DNA from: Enoplolaimus lenunculus
Lineage: Eukaryota; Nematoda; Enoplea; Enoplida; Thoracostomopsidae
Assembly (NCBI GenBank): GCA_030248215.1
Contig: JASANG010002338.1
Location: forward strand, 1-64,000
DNA length: 64,000 nucleotides
Direction: 5' to 3'
Made by a program: the position numbers and the translations under genes. Below the pieces are notes generated by a model. That model was given only the letters and a program-made list of their open reading frames with translations. It made no database searches and was not told the origin of the DNA. Of the stretch, positions 33,401-45,166 are shown one piece after another. Positions within the stretch are counted from its first letter, which is position 1. The number at the start of each line of letters is the position of its first letter.

Positions 33401-36400
33401 AGTTGAGATTGCATTGTTAGGGGCTTTTACTGGCTAAAGTCCTACTTGTCACTAGGATATGTAAGCGTATGTAGGTATCTAGGTGTACGTACATGATTAG
33501 AAGCTGAGTAGTTTGTTCCGCTCCCAGATTAGTACTTTTTAGCAATCTATCCTTGAAACTATAGACTAGGAATTCATATATGTGTATGTGTGTATATGTA
33601 TATATATGTATATATATATATATATATCAGGTAAACAATGACTAGAAATTGAGCGGTTTCCGATTGCACCTTTTTCGATTAGAGATTTTGGCACTCTTTG
33701 AAATTACCGACTAGATATTTATACATCGGCGAAATTGATTTAACCGAGTCACTCTAAATAGGTTTCCACTCATTGGAAAATCGTGGGATAATTTTAATCG
33801 CAATCCCGCTTGGGTGAGACTTCCTTTCTTGCCGTCCGTCTGAAAATTTTATAAAATATTTTGATTTCAAACAGATTAATCTGACTAGAAGGCATTCACC
33901 GGGAGAAAATTGCATAAAATTTTATCTAATGACTAGAATAAATTGAAACCGGATCGGTAATTCAACCACAGTTGAGATCACCCTCAGACAGTTAATCCGA
34001 CCAGAATTTCAGAAAATTTTAGATTGAAATTAAAGTCGTCTGCCCCCTTGACCCATAGTTGTGAAAATTCAACACAGGAACTGGCTGATTGAGTTTGACC
34101 GATTGAACTGTCACGTAACAATCAACAAGAAATCAGACCAACCGGACACTCGCCCCCCGTCAGTCACATAATCCACACAAGTAGACACCCACAGAATAAA
34201 ACACACGAATAAAAACACACACAGGTACGTATAATATAGAAGTGTTTAGGGTGGCGGTAAGGGTTTAAGCAGAATGGACCTAGCCGAAGCTTACTGCTTG
34301 AAGTAAGCAAGGAAATGACCGGCTCATCCAACTGGGATTGAGCTAACGAGTCGATTGAACCCCCACACCCCTTAGTTCGCGTTATTTTTGGGTAGGCTGA
34401 GAACAGTCCGCAACTTTTTGAGAGTTTCTCCCCTAATCTTAAGAATGAGAGAAAACTTTAAAATATTAAACTAAAAATATTAGTCACACCATGTTTATTC
34501 GTAGCAACTTTTCACACACTTAAGATCCCATATATATAAAGTCAATGAAAGAGTTGGAGCAACTTTGAGCAAAGTTGAGTTGAAATCGAAAAGTTCATGA
34601 TTTAGTTCTGAAAACGATTATACCATCCACGGACGTTCCGCCGGTCACCCTGCTCTACCCCCATAGGTACGTATGTATGTGTTCGATGTCGCGTTTGAGG
34701 GTAGTTTGAACCAAAGACCGAATTTAGGTTTTAATGTCAATATTTGGTGGAATATTGGGACATTGATGTTAGGATTGAGATTTTGGCTGGGAAATGTTTA
34801 CGTTAACCTGGGGCTCATCAGGATGTTATCTAAGAAGTTGCTTTGTGCTCTGGTTAGGTTAAAAGTACGTAATTAACAAGGATGGTCAATATTTTCGAGT
34901 CTTGGATTGAAAATTTAATACGGGACTTGATTAGAGTAAGACTATTTATTACTTAGGACCCAGTTTTATAGATGTATCTGTTTATGTGTTTATGGTCTAT
35001 TGAAATTATTATGGTTGATCACCTTTATATTGCACTGGCGGCACCTTTGGTTTTCTTGCGGAGTTGTCTCTTACTCAATCCATTTAATCAAGCATCCACG
35101 TTTCTGACTGAAATAATTTCAGTTTTTCTTTCAGATGCTGACCGCTGTCTGAGTAGAGATTAAGGATCTGTTGCGTAAACAGGATAAGATTATGAGCGTG
35201 GGAAACTCAGAGGGAAGTTGAAAAGAGAGATTTAGGCACGATAGGACCTGGAAAGATATTAAGACAGGTCACAAGCCCTAGGGGCGGTGGCAAATGAAAT
35301 GTAAAATGTTGTGCTCTTTCGAACGAACCCAAATAAGGGTAGAGTATAAAATTAAGTTTAAATTATCTTTGTTCCATGTATATTTCTGTTTGTTGACTTT
35401 TTCTGTCTCTCTTTTTATTATTATTATTATTATTATTTTTATATTTGTGCTGGTTCTTAAGCATTGTAAGCACTAGAGTAGGAAATAACTTGACTGATAA
35501 GCTCACCTTAGATCTCCTTATCAGCGGAAGTGTATGTTCGATTGTTAGATAAGCTAAATTTTAATTTTGGGACTGGTCATCCTTATCAGCTGTGTTTGGA
35601 TTGCCCTTATCATTTTTGGTCGAGCCTTGCTTATCAGCTCCTACCCCTCCCAATTTCTGCCTTACCCCTGGAGTAATTGCTTAAGTGTTTACTTTAGTAT
35701 TGGCAGCCAATCAGAGCGCCCCTAATCGCTTCACGGATTTGAGTAACATTTTTGATTGGACGAGAAATTAACCCCTACAGTAGGACTACGGTAGTTCGAG
35801 TCGTTGTGTTAATTTTTGACCAATCAGCGAGCGTAATTTTAGCACGCTCGAAGGGATTAATTTGGAGGAGACGAGCAGCCAATAGGAATCGGGGAGGCAG
35901 GTGGTGAAAATTTCCGACCCTCCCCCGTCGCCCGGACTGAAAATCAGTTCAGTCTTGGTTTTAGTCGCGAACCGAGCGGTGGTTTTTCCGAGTTTTCGGA
36001 GCTCCACTATTTCACTGTGTCGTGCAGTGAATAGTTGGAGTTTCCAATTAGTTTTACTCAGGCCTAGGACTCGCGCTAAGATTTAGGAATCTTGAGTTGT
36101 TTCTCGCTTAAGTGAGGCTTGGCTCTCGCAGATGGGACGCGGATTCCCCTAGGTAAAGGCGTGACATATATATATTGTTGATATGGTTCAAATCGTTAGT
36201 AGTCAACGAGTTAATCAGCCACCCCAGCCCAAGGCAACATGTAATTGTTGCGGGATTATAATCAAAAAGAGCTGAATATTGTTTCGAATCTAAGAGCCCG
36301 CGAAGTCATGCAGTCCTTAGGATAGCGAGCAACTCATAACGCGCTTAACTCGGCTACATCCCGACCTTCGTTGACTTCCAACCATTATGAGCTGTATCAG

Positions 36401-37987
36401 TCTGGGCATCATAAATCTGGGGCATGGGCGATATGTGAACGATCAACCGCTTAGCGGGAAGGATCCACTGAAACCTCTGGCCCATGAAATTTCTGCCTGA
36501 ATTCAATGGCCCAGCCATATTTATGAAGCTTTCCCATTTTCCCTTGCGGTTGCTTGTGTCTCTAAATTTGGGAATTTCGTAGATTTCTTGGCGGGACTTA
36601 AACTTATTCGGGAGCTAATGATCAATCCAGCTTCGTGACTCGGACCATTTCAGATCATGTGTATCTGCCAGAGCATATTAGCGGCTCTGTCGATCCTTCT
36701 CCCGGATGTCCCTGTCGTGAGCAGAGATTAGAACTCGCTTAATAATTCATGTACAGGTGCATAGAGCATACCTTGTCCAGGGATAGTCCATGGGACCAGG
36801 ATGGCAGGCTTGTATAATCTTAACTAATCGCAGCGCCCCCAAAAAAGGGTAAAGACTCATAAGAACCGTGCCCTAAACTTGGTAAGGTGGCCAGTCCATA
36901 CACGACCAATTGGTAAGCTATCTTATCCATTTATTAGGGAGTATGTTTGTTCTTTTAGCTGTTTCAATATTGCTATTTGCATTATTAAGTTAACTTCAAG
37001 TCTCTGCTCGGCAGCAACGTTGTTAAGATCAATTCGAACTGTCTTTAAACCTCGCTTACAGCACAGGATTTAAGGTATTGTTAATATCATGATTTTGTAT
37101 GCAATATGTAATAAATCTCAAAATGTGCTGTGAATTGATCTTTATGCTCAACCCGAGTTGTCGCAACTCGATTAGCCTGGTTAAACCGCCCCAATTGAGT
37201 GGGCTTTAATCCAAACGCGGCACCGCTCCCCGCCAGCTAATGCGCAAGAAACGATAACAAAAGTGGACCTCAGATATTTTATAATATCTCGCCCACCATG
37301 TTTATTGCTTAACTGTGTGACATGCTTAAGCTTAAGCACACGCCTAAGTAGCTTAAGAGAAGCCTCGCCGTGCAAATTAAAATATCTCAACCACCATTGT
37401 TATTGTTTATATATATAGTAGGCTTACACGCTAACTTGTGCTTATGCGGTATCGGAGCTCTTTAGGGTCAAATTTCGGGAGTGTTGCCAGATTTGGATGC
37501 TCTTCCCAGGAGTAGTCGCCTTCTCGGGACAGAGTTCAATGAAATTCCGATCACCTTTGATCTTGTATCCTTCAGGACCTTGAATATCGAGTCAAATCTC
37601 AAGCTTGCTGAGTACCGACGTAAACGTCTGTACTCTCGACCAATCAAAGTAAAAGACCCAAGGATCTGTTCACTGTTCCCGGCGACTTCCGGACCAACTC
37701 AGGCTAATTTAGATTTAATTCTCAGACGGACAGAGTGATTAAAACACTAAAATCTAAAGCATTACAGGGTATCCAACGGTAACTTCTGTGGACCTAGGGA
37801 TAAAATTAGTAGTTGGCGTACGAGGGTAAGGGATTTCCGTGACCTTTCGGAAGCTTTTACCACGCCAGGGGGACCATCATCCACTAGACACGTCGGCTTA
37901 CTATTGGTAGGTCCACAGCCAGGACACCTGTGAGGGATAGCACTCGGATTCGTCCGCAGAACTACCCGTTGACCGTAGCCTGTAATA
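30489..37987. other. 7.5 kb block without genes, inserted in the IFT70 copy
   Basis: The block replaces about 1 kb of the duplicated IFT70 segment. No open frame looks like protein; the longest, around 30805-31017, is a TTA/GTT low-complexity run. It contains scattered TGACTAG motifs (31.8-34.0 kb), five copies of a CACCATGTTTATT-like motif, a CCAAT-box cluster (35.7-35.9 kb), partial internal duplication (32730-32830 with 33196-33300: GGAACTCC-GCACTCC-TG-CTC), a poly-T run at 32627-32648, and TA or TTA microsatellites at 33577-33628, 30884-30920 and 35417-35437. I see no terminal repeats that identify it as a known element. Confidence 0.7.
35704..35890. promoter_or_regulatory. CCAAT-box cluster, NF-Y-type promoter candidate
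   Basis: Four boxes in 180 bases: AGCCAATCAGAGCG (35706), the inverse GATTGGACGAG (35753), GACCAATCAGCGAGC (35816) and AGCCAATAGG (35874), spaced roughly 47-64 bases. The first and third are close to the NF-Y consensus. Downstream DNA to 36130 is richer in CpG than the block around it, and CCTAGGTAAAG near 36150 could be a splice donor. The transcript, if any, is unknown. Confidence 0.5.
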
Positions 37988-38620
37988 GTACAAGGTAACC
38001 TGGACGTTCATACTATAGGCTTTGTAAACAATTGCACCCGAACATAGTTCCTAAACGTTACAAACTATGTATCTGTCATTTTATTCTCTTTCTTTGCCAG
38101 CCTTGGAATGAACGTGAAAACAACAGTAGACGGACGTTTAGAGCAAGACGGTGACAATCGTGAAGGCAGAAATACAGTGACATATGAAGCAAGATATCTA
38201 AAAGCATTGCTGCTAGAAATATTTTATGGTTAAGCGGACAAAATAACTAACGGACTAAATCTGGACAAGCTGAAAAATTTAGCTGGATTTGCTAATTCTG
38301 TTTACGAAGCCAAATTTAGCCATTGTCGAAGCCGCCCAACAGTTGAAGTTTGCGTGAATGTCGCCATTCACATAGCGGACAATCAGACGCGGATCCAAAA
38401 ATTTCTAACAGGGGTGCGGGCGGGTTGGCAAATCTTACGAAACGCAAAATTTGTAAGGTAGCAGCGACCTTATCATTTTATCACCAAAAAAGTTTTTTAG
38501 GGAAAAAATTGTAAGGTTTTATCACAAAGAATTTCTGGGGGTAAAAATTTTATTTTTTTACAAAAAATTTTCTGACAGTGAAATTGTAACCTTACCATTT
38601 TATCACCAAAAAATCTGACG
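37988..38620 (+). pseudogene. Inverted copy of the IFT70 last exon and 3' flank
   Basis: The plus strand here matches the minus strand of 54000-53400 at about 95% by eye. It includes the last intron end, the TTTGCCAG acceptor, the whole last exon (38101-38233, encoding NTVTYEARYLKALLLEIFYG and the stop) and some 350 bases after it. The exon differs from the functional one by a small indel right after the acceptor (CCTTGG for CATTTGG), which shifts the frame, and by GGACGT for GGACCA further on. With only fragments of exon 7 5' of it, this copy cannot make IFT70. Confidence 0.93.
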
Positions 38621-39290
38621 GGTGGTGTACGCTCCTCTGGTCCGTTAGAGCAGGCAGTACAGAGCTGATTGTTACGAGCGTTAAAAATACAATTCGAAAA
38701 ATAGTTTTTTATTATGCAACTGCTTCATGCTGGCCATTCTGTTTCAGATTGCTACTTAGTAATAAATACTTGCGTTGGCCACCTGAAATTGGTTTGGCTT
38801 GTCTTCGTCTAGTTTAAACCACTACAAAAGAGTTCTATACAATGTCACCTTTCTCTCGAACTACATATACGTAAATTTAATTGAGTTGATTTGGTTTGTC
38901 TCCGTTTGATTTTAACCACTGCAACAGAGTTCTATCCAATGTCACCTTTCTCTCAACTACATATACATAAACTTCGTCTTAGGTTCCAAGAAGAAAGAAC
39001 CAGATTGAAATATACTTTACGCTAAATCGTACAAACAGCCCATCTTTACTTTTAGTGGTGCCCCGCTTTCAGCGGCGGATCCAGAGATTTCTAACGGTTG
39101 CGAGCTGGTGAATGTTGTGAAACGCAATCTTTCACCAAAATTTCATGAGGCGGGGGGGGTGAAATTGAAGGTAGGAACATTATCATTTTTTCCAACAAAA
39201 ACTTTCTGCAGAGGTAAAATTGTAAAGTAGGGACCGTATTTTGTTACAAAAAATTTCTGTGGGTGAAAAATTGAGCCCATGTAAAGATAA
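38390..39290 (+). mobile_element. CAGCGGCGGATCCAG-type MITE cluster and repeat
   Basis: The segment 38640-39290 recurs in the same orientation at 52030-52560 (GTAATAAATACTTGCG, TTACTTTTAGTGG, CCCCGCTTTCAGCGGCGGAT). CAGCGGCGGATCCAGAGATT resembles known hAT-type MITE tips. Interior TTATCATTTTATCAC and AAAATTGTAAGGTAG words also occur in 38440-38610 and 53430-53640. Confidence 0.5.
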
Positions 39291-40088
39291 AACGCGGAAA
39301 GTGTTTTGTGGGACTTGAAAAGAGTAAGCTTAAAGTTTTACACTAATCTCTTCGCTTGGCTTAGGCTAAGGCTTACGCTTATGCGGGGTTCACGTTATAA
39401 CCGGGGCAGCTTGGGACACGTTTTGTCCCTATTAGACTATTGGGTAACATTTTGTCTGCTTATAAACCCTATATCGCATTCAAGAATTCGTAATTGTCTG
39501 CTATCATCATGTGTAGGTCACCTTTTGTACTTCAATATCATTGATATTCGACGTATTGTCAGCGAATATCATATGATATATTTTCAAATGTCTGCATACT
39601 TGAGGTAACATACCCAAATGGTCCTGTTGAATATGATACTAGAATTTGAAATTTGAATTTTTGAATTATGACACTGTTTTTCTAAGCGGTTTTGTGCCGG
39701 AAATGAATTTGCAGACGTGTATTTGGTATTTTAAGCACAGCTGTGCCTCTGCCGTCCGACTTTCCATTAATTTATTAGCACCCGATAATTACACTATCCC
39801 GCTGAATATCATATGATATTCGTTGAAATTTTGGAATATCATATGATATTCGCATAAATGTCCCACAGTATCATGTAACATACCGTGCCTTGTACACATT
39901 GATGATTTGAGAGCGGTGGTTTGTAAGTTAATGTCATATGACATTCGAGTTTTGTCTCTTGACAGTATATGAGAGCACGAATTTTAACGTTGACGTCGAA
40001 TCAACCTGGGACAAACCGTGTCCCGCCTGCCTTGGTTATAACGTGAACCCCGCATTAGGCTTAGAAATATGCTTATAATACTGTTCAG

Positions 40089-40640
40089 AGCTAGGACAGT
40101 GGGGACAGTTGGAACAGCTGAACTGTGGGGTCATTTGAGTCAACGGACAGTTGGAACAGTTGATACAGCGGGACAGTTGGGAAAGTTGGAACAGCAGGGT
40201 AGTGAGGACAGCTGGGACAGTTAGAACAGTGGGACAGTCGGAACAGGTAGGACAGCGGAACAGTTGGAACAGGGTGACAGCGAAACAGTTGGGGCAGTGG
40301 GTGGGGATTATGACAGTTTCTACAGCGGGACAGTTGGGACTGAGGACAGTTAGGACAGCGGTACAGTGGACACAGTTTGGACAGCGAGACAGTTGGGACA
40401 GTTGGGAAAGTGAGGACAGTTGGGAAAGTGAGGACAGTTGAGACAGCTGGGACAGTAGGACAGTTAGGACAGTAGGGACCATTGGGACAGCCGGGCAGCG
40501 GGGCAGTTGGGACAATGGGAACAGTATTATGAGTTGGCACACCGGAACTGTGTGGCTAGAGTTTGGACAGCGGGACAGTTGGACAGCGAAACAGTTGAGA
40601 TAGTTGGAACCGTTGGGACAATGGAGATAGTTTGGATTTT
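40089..40640. repeat. GGGACAGTT minisatellite
   Basis: The same 9-base unit as at 5255-5582 (GGGACAGTT, GGGACAGCG, GTGAGGACAGTTGGGAAA), 550 bases long. Both strands are open for 100-170 codons owing to the repeat only. Confidence 0.9.
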
Positions 40641-42140
40641 ACAGTGAAATTTTGTAAGGATTAACCGCATGACTTCTATAAATGGTAATATTAAACACTT
40701 TGCCTAGATACCGTTCTGTCATACAATCCTGTTTCAGTAGTCAAATTTGCAACGGGGTAAACTGGACCCCTTTAGGATTCCGAGGATGTCCGAAAACCAT
40801 AGAGATCGAAGGGTTATACAAAGGATTACCTGTTCCGCGGCATCAGAACTTTCTATCCATAAAGTGTAATAAGTTGTACGCTTAAAAATCTGTCTTGGAA
40901 ATTAACAGCGAACGTCCATGTTATATACGACATAAAACGTATGCGATACAAGCAGCCAAAAACAGTTTCGACCATATCATCAAGCAACAAATCAGTACAA
41001 TCACAATCAACGAAGCCCATAGACTTTCAGAGATACTTCGGGCCCGGTTGTTAAAATAAACACCGTGTAATATATAATCATGTCCGTTAGCAGCGTTATG
41101 GTGGTAACCCGGAAGTAAAACAATCAAATTATGACGGTCATGCTGGAGTGGAAATTGATTCATTGTCGTTTTACGTAAACGTCTTTACTGTTACTAATTC
41201 ATTTTCCGTTTTCAATGAAAAGAATTTGTTAAAACGTTAACAAGTAAAGTTAAAAAATTGTAAATTAATCTTTTGAGGTACATATATACACTGATTTTTT
41301 TCAAGTTCATTCTTCACTATACAATATGAAGCAATTTGCTCAGTTCAATATTAAGGGTTAGCAGGCTCATCTACACTCTCCCGTTTTTTGTAATTGCCGA
41401 GTTTTGTAAAACCAGGCTTTGGATTACTATGTATATGGTTTCGCACTTAGTTTAAGTCATCCGTTATCTCCCATAGCCAGCATTTGCCAAAAAATAGTCG
41501 GAATTCAATAATTTTAGAATATTTGAGGTTCTACATGACCTCCTTTGATCATTCTGTACTCAAATTTCTATTTTTAATAAATTCAATTTCTGAGGTCCTA
41601 AGATAGGCCAATCTGCTATTCAGGCCAATCTACTATTTTCAAACAGCGTTTGTGAGATGTAGCAAAACAACAGTGATGTAAAAACCAACCCTGATTGGTT
41701 ACCGGTATTGCGTTAATCCAAATAACCAAATCTGATTGGTCTGGACAAGTTCAATAATAAGTAATTTATACTGGGACTAACTGTTTTTACATAAAATAGC
41801 ATATTGACCTACGCCAATTTGTATTAATTGGTCTGAATAGCGGATTGGCCCACGATATATAATATATTTAATTGGCAGCCGACCGTTTATTATAAATAAT
41901 TCTAGATTCCAACAAGAAAACCAGACTATTCAACTTTTTCGTTAAAAACTATAGAAACTAAAACTACATTATCTATAGGGTCCGCTTCTGGAATCGGTCA
42001 AATGAACAAAATCAATTTCAATAAATATTTTCATTTCTATCACACATACATTTACAAGTTTACACACTTTACGGATACTCGATGCAAATTCAGTCGCTCT
42101 GTCCGGTGGTTATAAACTTTTCGACTTTAAATTACAGTTG
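40640..42140. other. Geneless stretch, one membrane-like short frame
   Basis: A minus-strand frame at 40921-41163 (80 codons) ends in a hydrophobic segment SLIVIVLICCLMIWSKLFLA. No family or splice partner is evident; it is a weak candidate only. The rest holds nothing I recognise. Confidence 0.3.
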
Positions 42141-42148
42141 CATCAAAT

Positions 42149-42934
42149 TCAACAGTTGTTGTCAGTGAAGGTTTTCCCAACCGCAATATGTTTGTCACAA
42201 ATCAAAGTTCTTGCAAGAAGTTGCGTTAATTGCTGACTGGTGCAGTGTCCAATGTTAGAGCTGTTCGCAGTATTACTTGATCGACCAAGTCCTGTGCTGA
42301 AACCCGGAACACTACCAATTTCGTATGAGGTTGTTTGCCTAGTACCAGCTACTGTCCCCTCTTCGTTTTGAAACTGCTTCGTATACGACCAAGCGTCGCT
42401 ACCCAGCAAACCCTGAGCTTGGCATTCGTTGCTAATTCCGTTGCGATTTTCAAAATTTTCATCCGTATTGATTGCAGATTTCAACCCGTAATTTGGAAAT
42501 GACGCTCCATCGTCAATTTCTCGCCATTGGGACGGTATGTAGCGTTGTTGTTCAATTAAATATTGTGGAACGGTAGACGTGCAATAGGACTCATCGGAAT
42601 CTTTTGAACGATTATCACACCATCCGCCACGGTAAATACAAACGTAACGATACACATAATATATCAACAGAAATACAATACCGCTAGCTACAACACTGCC
42701 GCAAACTGTTGCAAATACAACCAGACCATTACCGCGTTCCCAAAAGCTTATTTCTTCGTCATAATCATAATTGTCATATCGATCCTCAAGAAATGTGGAA
42801 GTCAATTCTGTGTTTGGAATGGATATATTGTTAGAATTGTCACTAAATACAGTTGCAGATGAGATTAGCTCTAGAGAACAGTAAAATACTATGAGGGTGA
42901 TGACATAGCGGTTCAAATTAATAGTATTATTCAT
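42149..42934 (-). CDS. Single-pass type I membrane protein, 261 residues, unknown function
   Basis: An uninterrupted frame with clear membrane topology. Residues 1-27 form a signal peptide (core VITLIVFYCSLELISSA). Residues 28-70 form a short acidic ectodomain with a YDNYDYDEE patch and one NIS glycosylation sequon. A transmembrane helix spans about 71-93 (LVVFATVCGSVVASGIVFLL), followed by YYVYRYVCIYR with basic stop-transfer residues. The tail of about 160 residues is rich in S, T, N and Q with several tyrosines and an acidic DDG patch, as in adaptor-binding receptor tails. Intronless, unlike the other genes here, so it may be the last exon of a longer gene or a retrocopy. The chosen ATG gives the full signal peptide. 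No family recognised. Confidence 0.7.
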   Translation of the reverse strand: MNNTINLNRYVITLIVFYCSLELISSATVFSDNSNNISIPNTELTSTFLEDRYDNYDYDEEISFWERGNGLVVFATVCGSVVASGIVFLLIYYVYRYVCIYRGGWCDNRSKDSDESYCTSTVPQYLIEQQRYIPSQWREIDDGASFPNYGLKSAINTDENFENRNGISNECQAQGLLGSDAWSYTKQFQNEEGTVAGTRQTTSYEIGSVPGFSTGLGRSSNTANSSNIGHCTSQQLTQLLARTLICDKHIAVGKTFTDNNC

Positions 42935-43130
42935 TGTTTATATATCAAAATTGTTGTATGTCTAGCAACAGTAATTTTTGTAATAGTAATATATATTTAG
43001 GTAGGTATATTTTATCCCTGAAACCCCGCGGCAATGATTTGTCTGCATTTTGAAAGTGGAAAAGTTTCAACCTGCAAGTAAAAATGTTATCTTGCCGTTT
43101 TTATACTTTTAGTATTACAACTGTGTCGAT

Positions 43131-43363
43131 CAGGGTACATCCAGAGGTCTGCCTTCGGCTCAGTTCCGGCACAAAATCGATCTCCGGCCGCGGCTGCTTC
43201 TTAACAATAAGCGTAAAGCCGAAAGACAACCAAACATTACTCAGGTATTTAATATTAGCAAGTTTAACATCATTTATCTACCTAATGCCTCATCTCCGTC
43301 TCCAGCAAATTTTGAAGACCTCCAGCTCCGGCCCCTGCCATTTTCACATGCGGTTGCACCCTG
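43131..43363. mobile_element. hAT MITE, CAGGGTGCAACCGGA family
   Basis: The left end is CAGGGTACATCCAGAGG and the right end GCGGTTGCACCCTG. The flanks gtgtcgat and gtgccaat match at 6 of 8 bases. The interior holds CCTTCGGCTC, CTCCGGCC and AGCTCCGGCC words. Confidence 0.7.
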
Positions 43364-43787
43364 GTGCCAATATACTGTGTAAAAATGAAATCCGTTGCGG
43401 ATTCTAATATTTCTGACGGAATGATTTCAGTTACAAATTCAGACATTTTTGACGAACGCAATTAATACTGAATCTTAATGGCAAAATTTTGGTGATGATT
43501 CCTGTTGGGGGATAGCCTATATCCTTATATTTTCTGATAGATGGAAGCTAGGCAAAACATAGAGTTTTACTTCAGTGCACTAGTGTTGTGGAATACCACT
43601 TTTTCTGATAGTCGGCCGGCCAATATACAAATTTTAAAAATTACCACGCATTTGTATATGGTATATATCATTACGTTCTTAGAAACTATACCACTCATTT
43701 TAGGCTCAGTAAATTCAACAAGAAGCGGCCCGTTGTAAAATGTACGTTACTAAGACCAAGTTACCGCAGTGTTTTTTTAAATATTTT

Positions 43788-44223
43788 AATAAGTGACCCG
43801 AATAAGAGGGGGACTGATTGGGCTCTCCAGAGGGTACCCCCTTTGTTATTAGGTTACAGACTGTTATTTATTTTTAACCCACGCTCCGCCGCCCTTCGTT
43901 ACTGATATATATCCGGTACAGCAATTATCCGTTGAATTAAACGTTTATTTGTCTTGTGTCAATAGCTTGAGCGATAATACAAGGATATACTTAGTAATGT
44001 AGTTTCAAAATTGAAGTACGCTTTAACGTTTCGAACTCAAGTTATCTGGTCTCGGAGACATTTATGCGCTACAATTAGGGATATGTGATATTTATGGACT
44101 GTAATTAAAGTTAAGGGACTCTATCCGCTTACGGACTCTTATTAGGAATACGGACTCCAATTAATTCAGGCTCAAAATGGGGACCCCCTCTATTACCCCC
44201 CTCTTATTCGGGTCCATACAGTA
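43788..44223. mobile_element. TACTGTAGTGACCC-family MITE
   Basis: AGTGACCCGAATAAGAGGGG at the left, CCCTCTTATTCGGGTCCATACAGTA at the right, with the same interior (CTGATATATATCCGG) as the complete copy at 50034. The left tip is worn. Confidence 0.75.
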
Positions 44224-44394
44224 CGCAAAACTTTGCCATTCTCTCCTTTCACTTATGCAATTAATACGTCGAAACGTTTAATGATCAAAATACCAACCCA
44301 TTTTACGCCGAGGGGCTTGGGAAAACAACAAGCAGGAGTGCGGCGTAGTCAAACCAGCGATCAAAACACGCCTACTTGAATTTATTCAAGCACA

Positions 44395-44610
44395 ATAAAC
44401 AGGGGCGTGGCCAGGTGGATTTGGTGTCAACAGTACCCCGTTTGTGATTTTAATTGCTTTACTGGAACAGCTAAAATCTTTAACTATACAACTGTGTTTT
44501 TGGCGCTGTTAGTGCAAGAATCGCTTAGTGTGGTGCTTGGCCGCCGCAGCCCCTCGTTCTTCTTAGGGTCCTTTGAAATCACAGGGGTGTAGGGTGGCGG
44601 TAGCCAGTAA
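44395..44610. mobile_element. GGGGCGTGGCCAG-type repeat
   Basis: Resembles the region 24165-24300 (CGCTTAG, GCTTGG, GCAGCCCC in the same order). It is a dispersed repeat without coding content. Confidence 0.45.
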
Positions 44611-45166
44611 ATTTATTTATACACAATTAACAAGGGCGTAGCAACGAGGGTTTCAGGTGTCAACTCAACTAAAAATTTTGGCTACGGCTCCATTTTACGT
44701 TAAACCTAAATATTTCTGATATTTTGCGGCAATGACTCCTTGCCTCACTTTGAAACTGTGATCACAACTCATAGTGAGCACGAACAAAACTTAAACCTAA
44801 ACTATAACATCATTTATATATGTTGAACTTAGCAATAAAATTTCTTCTTTTCAAAAACCTCCTTGATCGGCGAGAAAATCTTAGATGATTTAATTCCATT
44901 ACATTATTATTCCCATTATTTTTGTCCAAAATATTTATGTTACGCTCCGGCAAAAGATTTCACTATATTTTTCTAAAATGCAATTATCGGCCTAATGGAG
45001 ACATGCGGGATTGGTAATGCTAACCATATAGAATTTAGTAAATGTCAATGTGTTGTAGATGGGGGTTTAAATTAGTATTTTTAGATGGTAGAAATTAAAA
45101 CTAATGGCGCAGCGTATGGTTATACAATATTTCATTCGGCGCGGAAGTCGTGAGTTCTTTCTTCGC

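Noticed and set aside
40036-40542. Minus-strand frame of 168 codons rich in Cys, Pro and Leu
   Set aside because: Direct product of the GGGACAGTT repeat; no start context, splice sites or conserved pattern.
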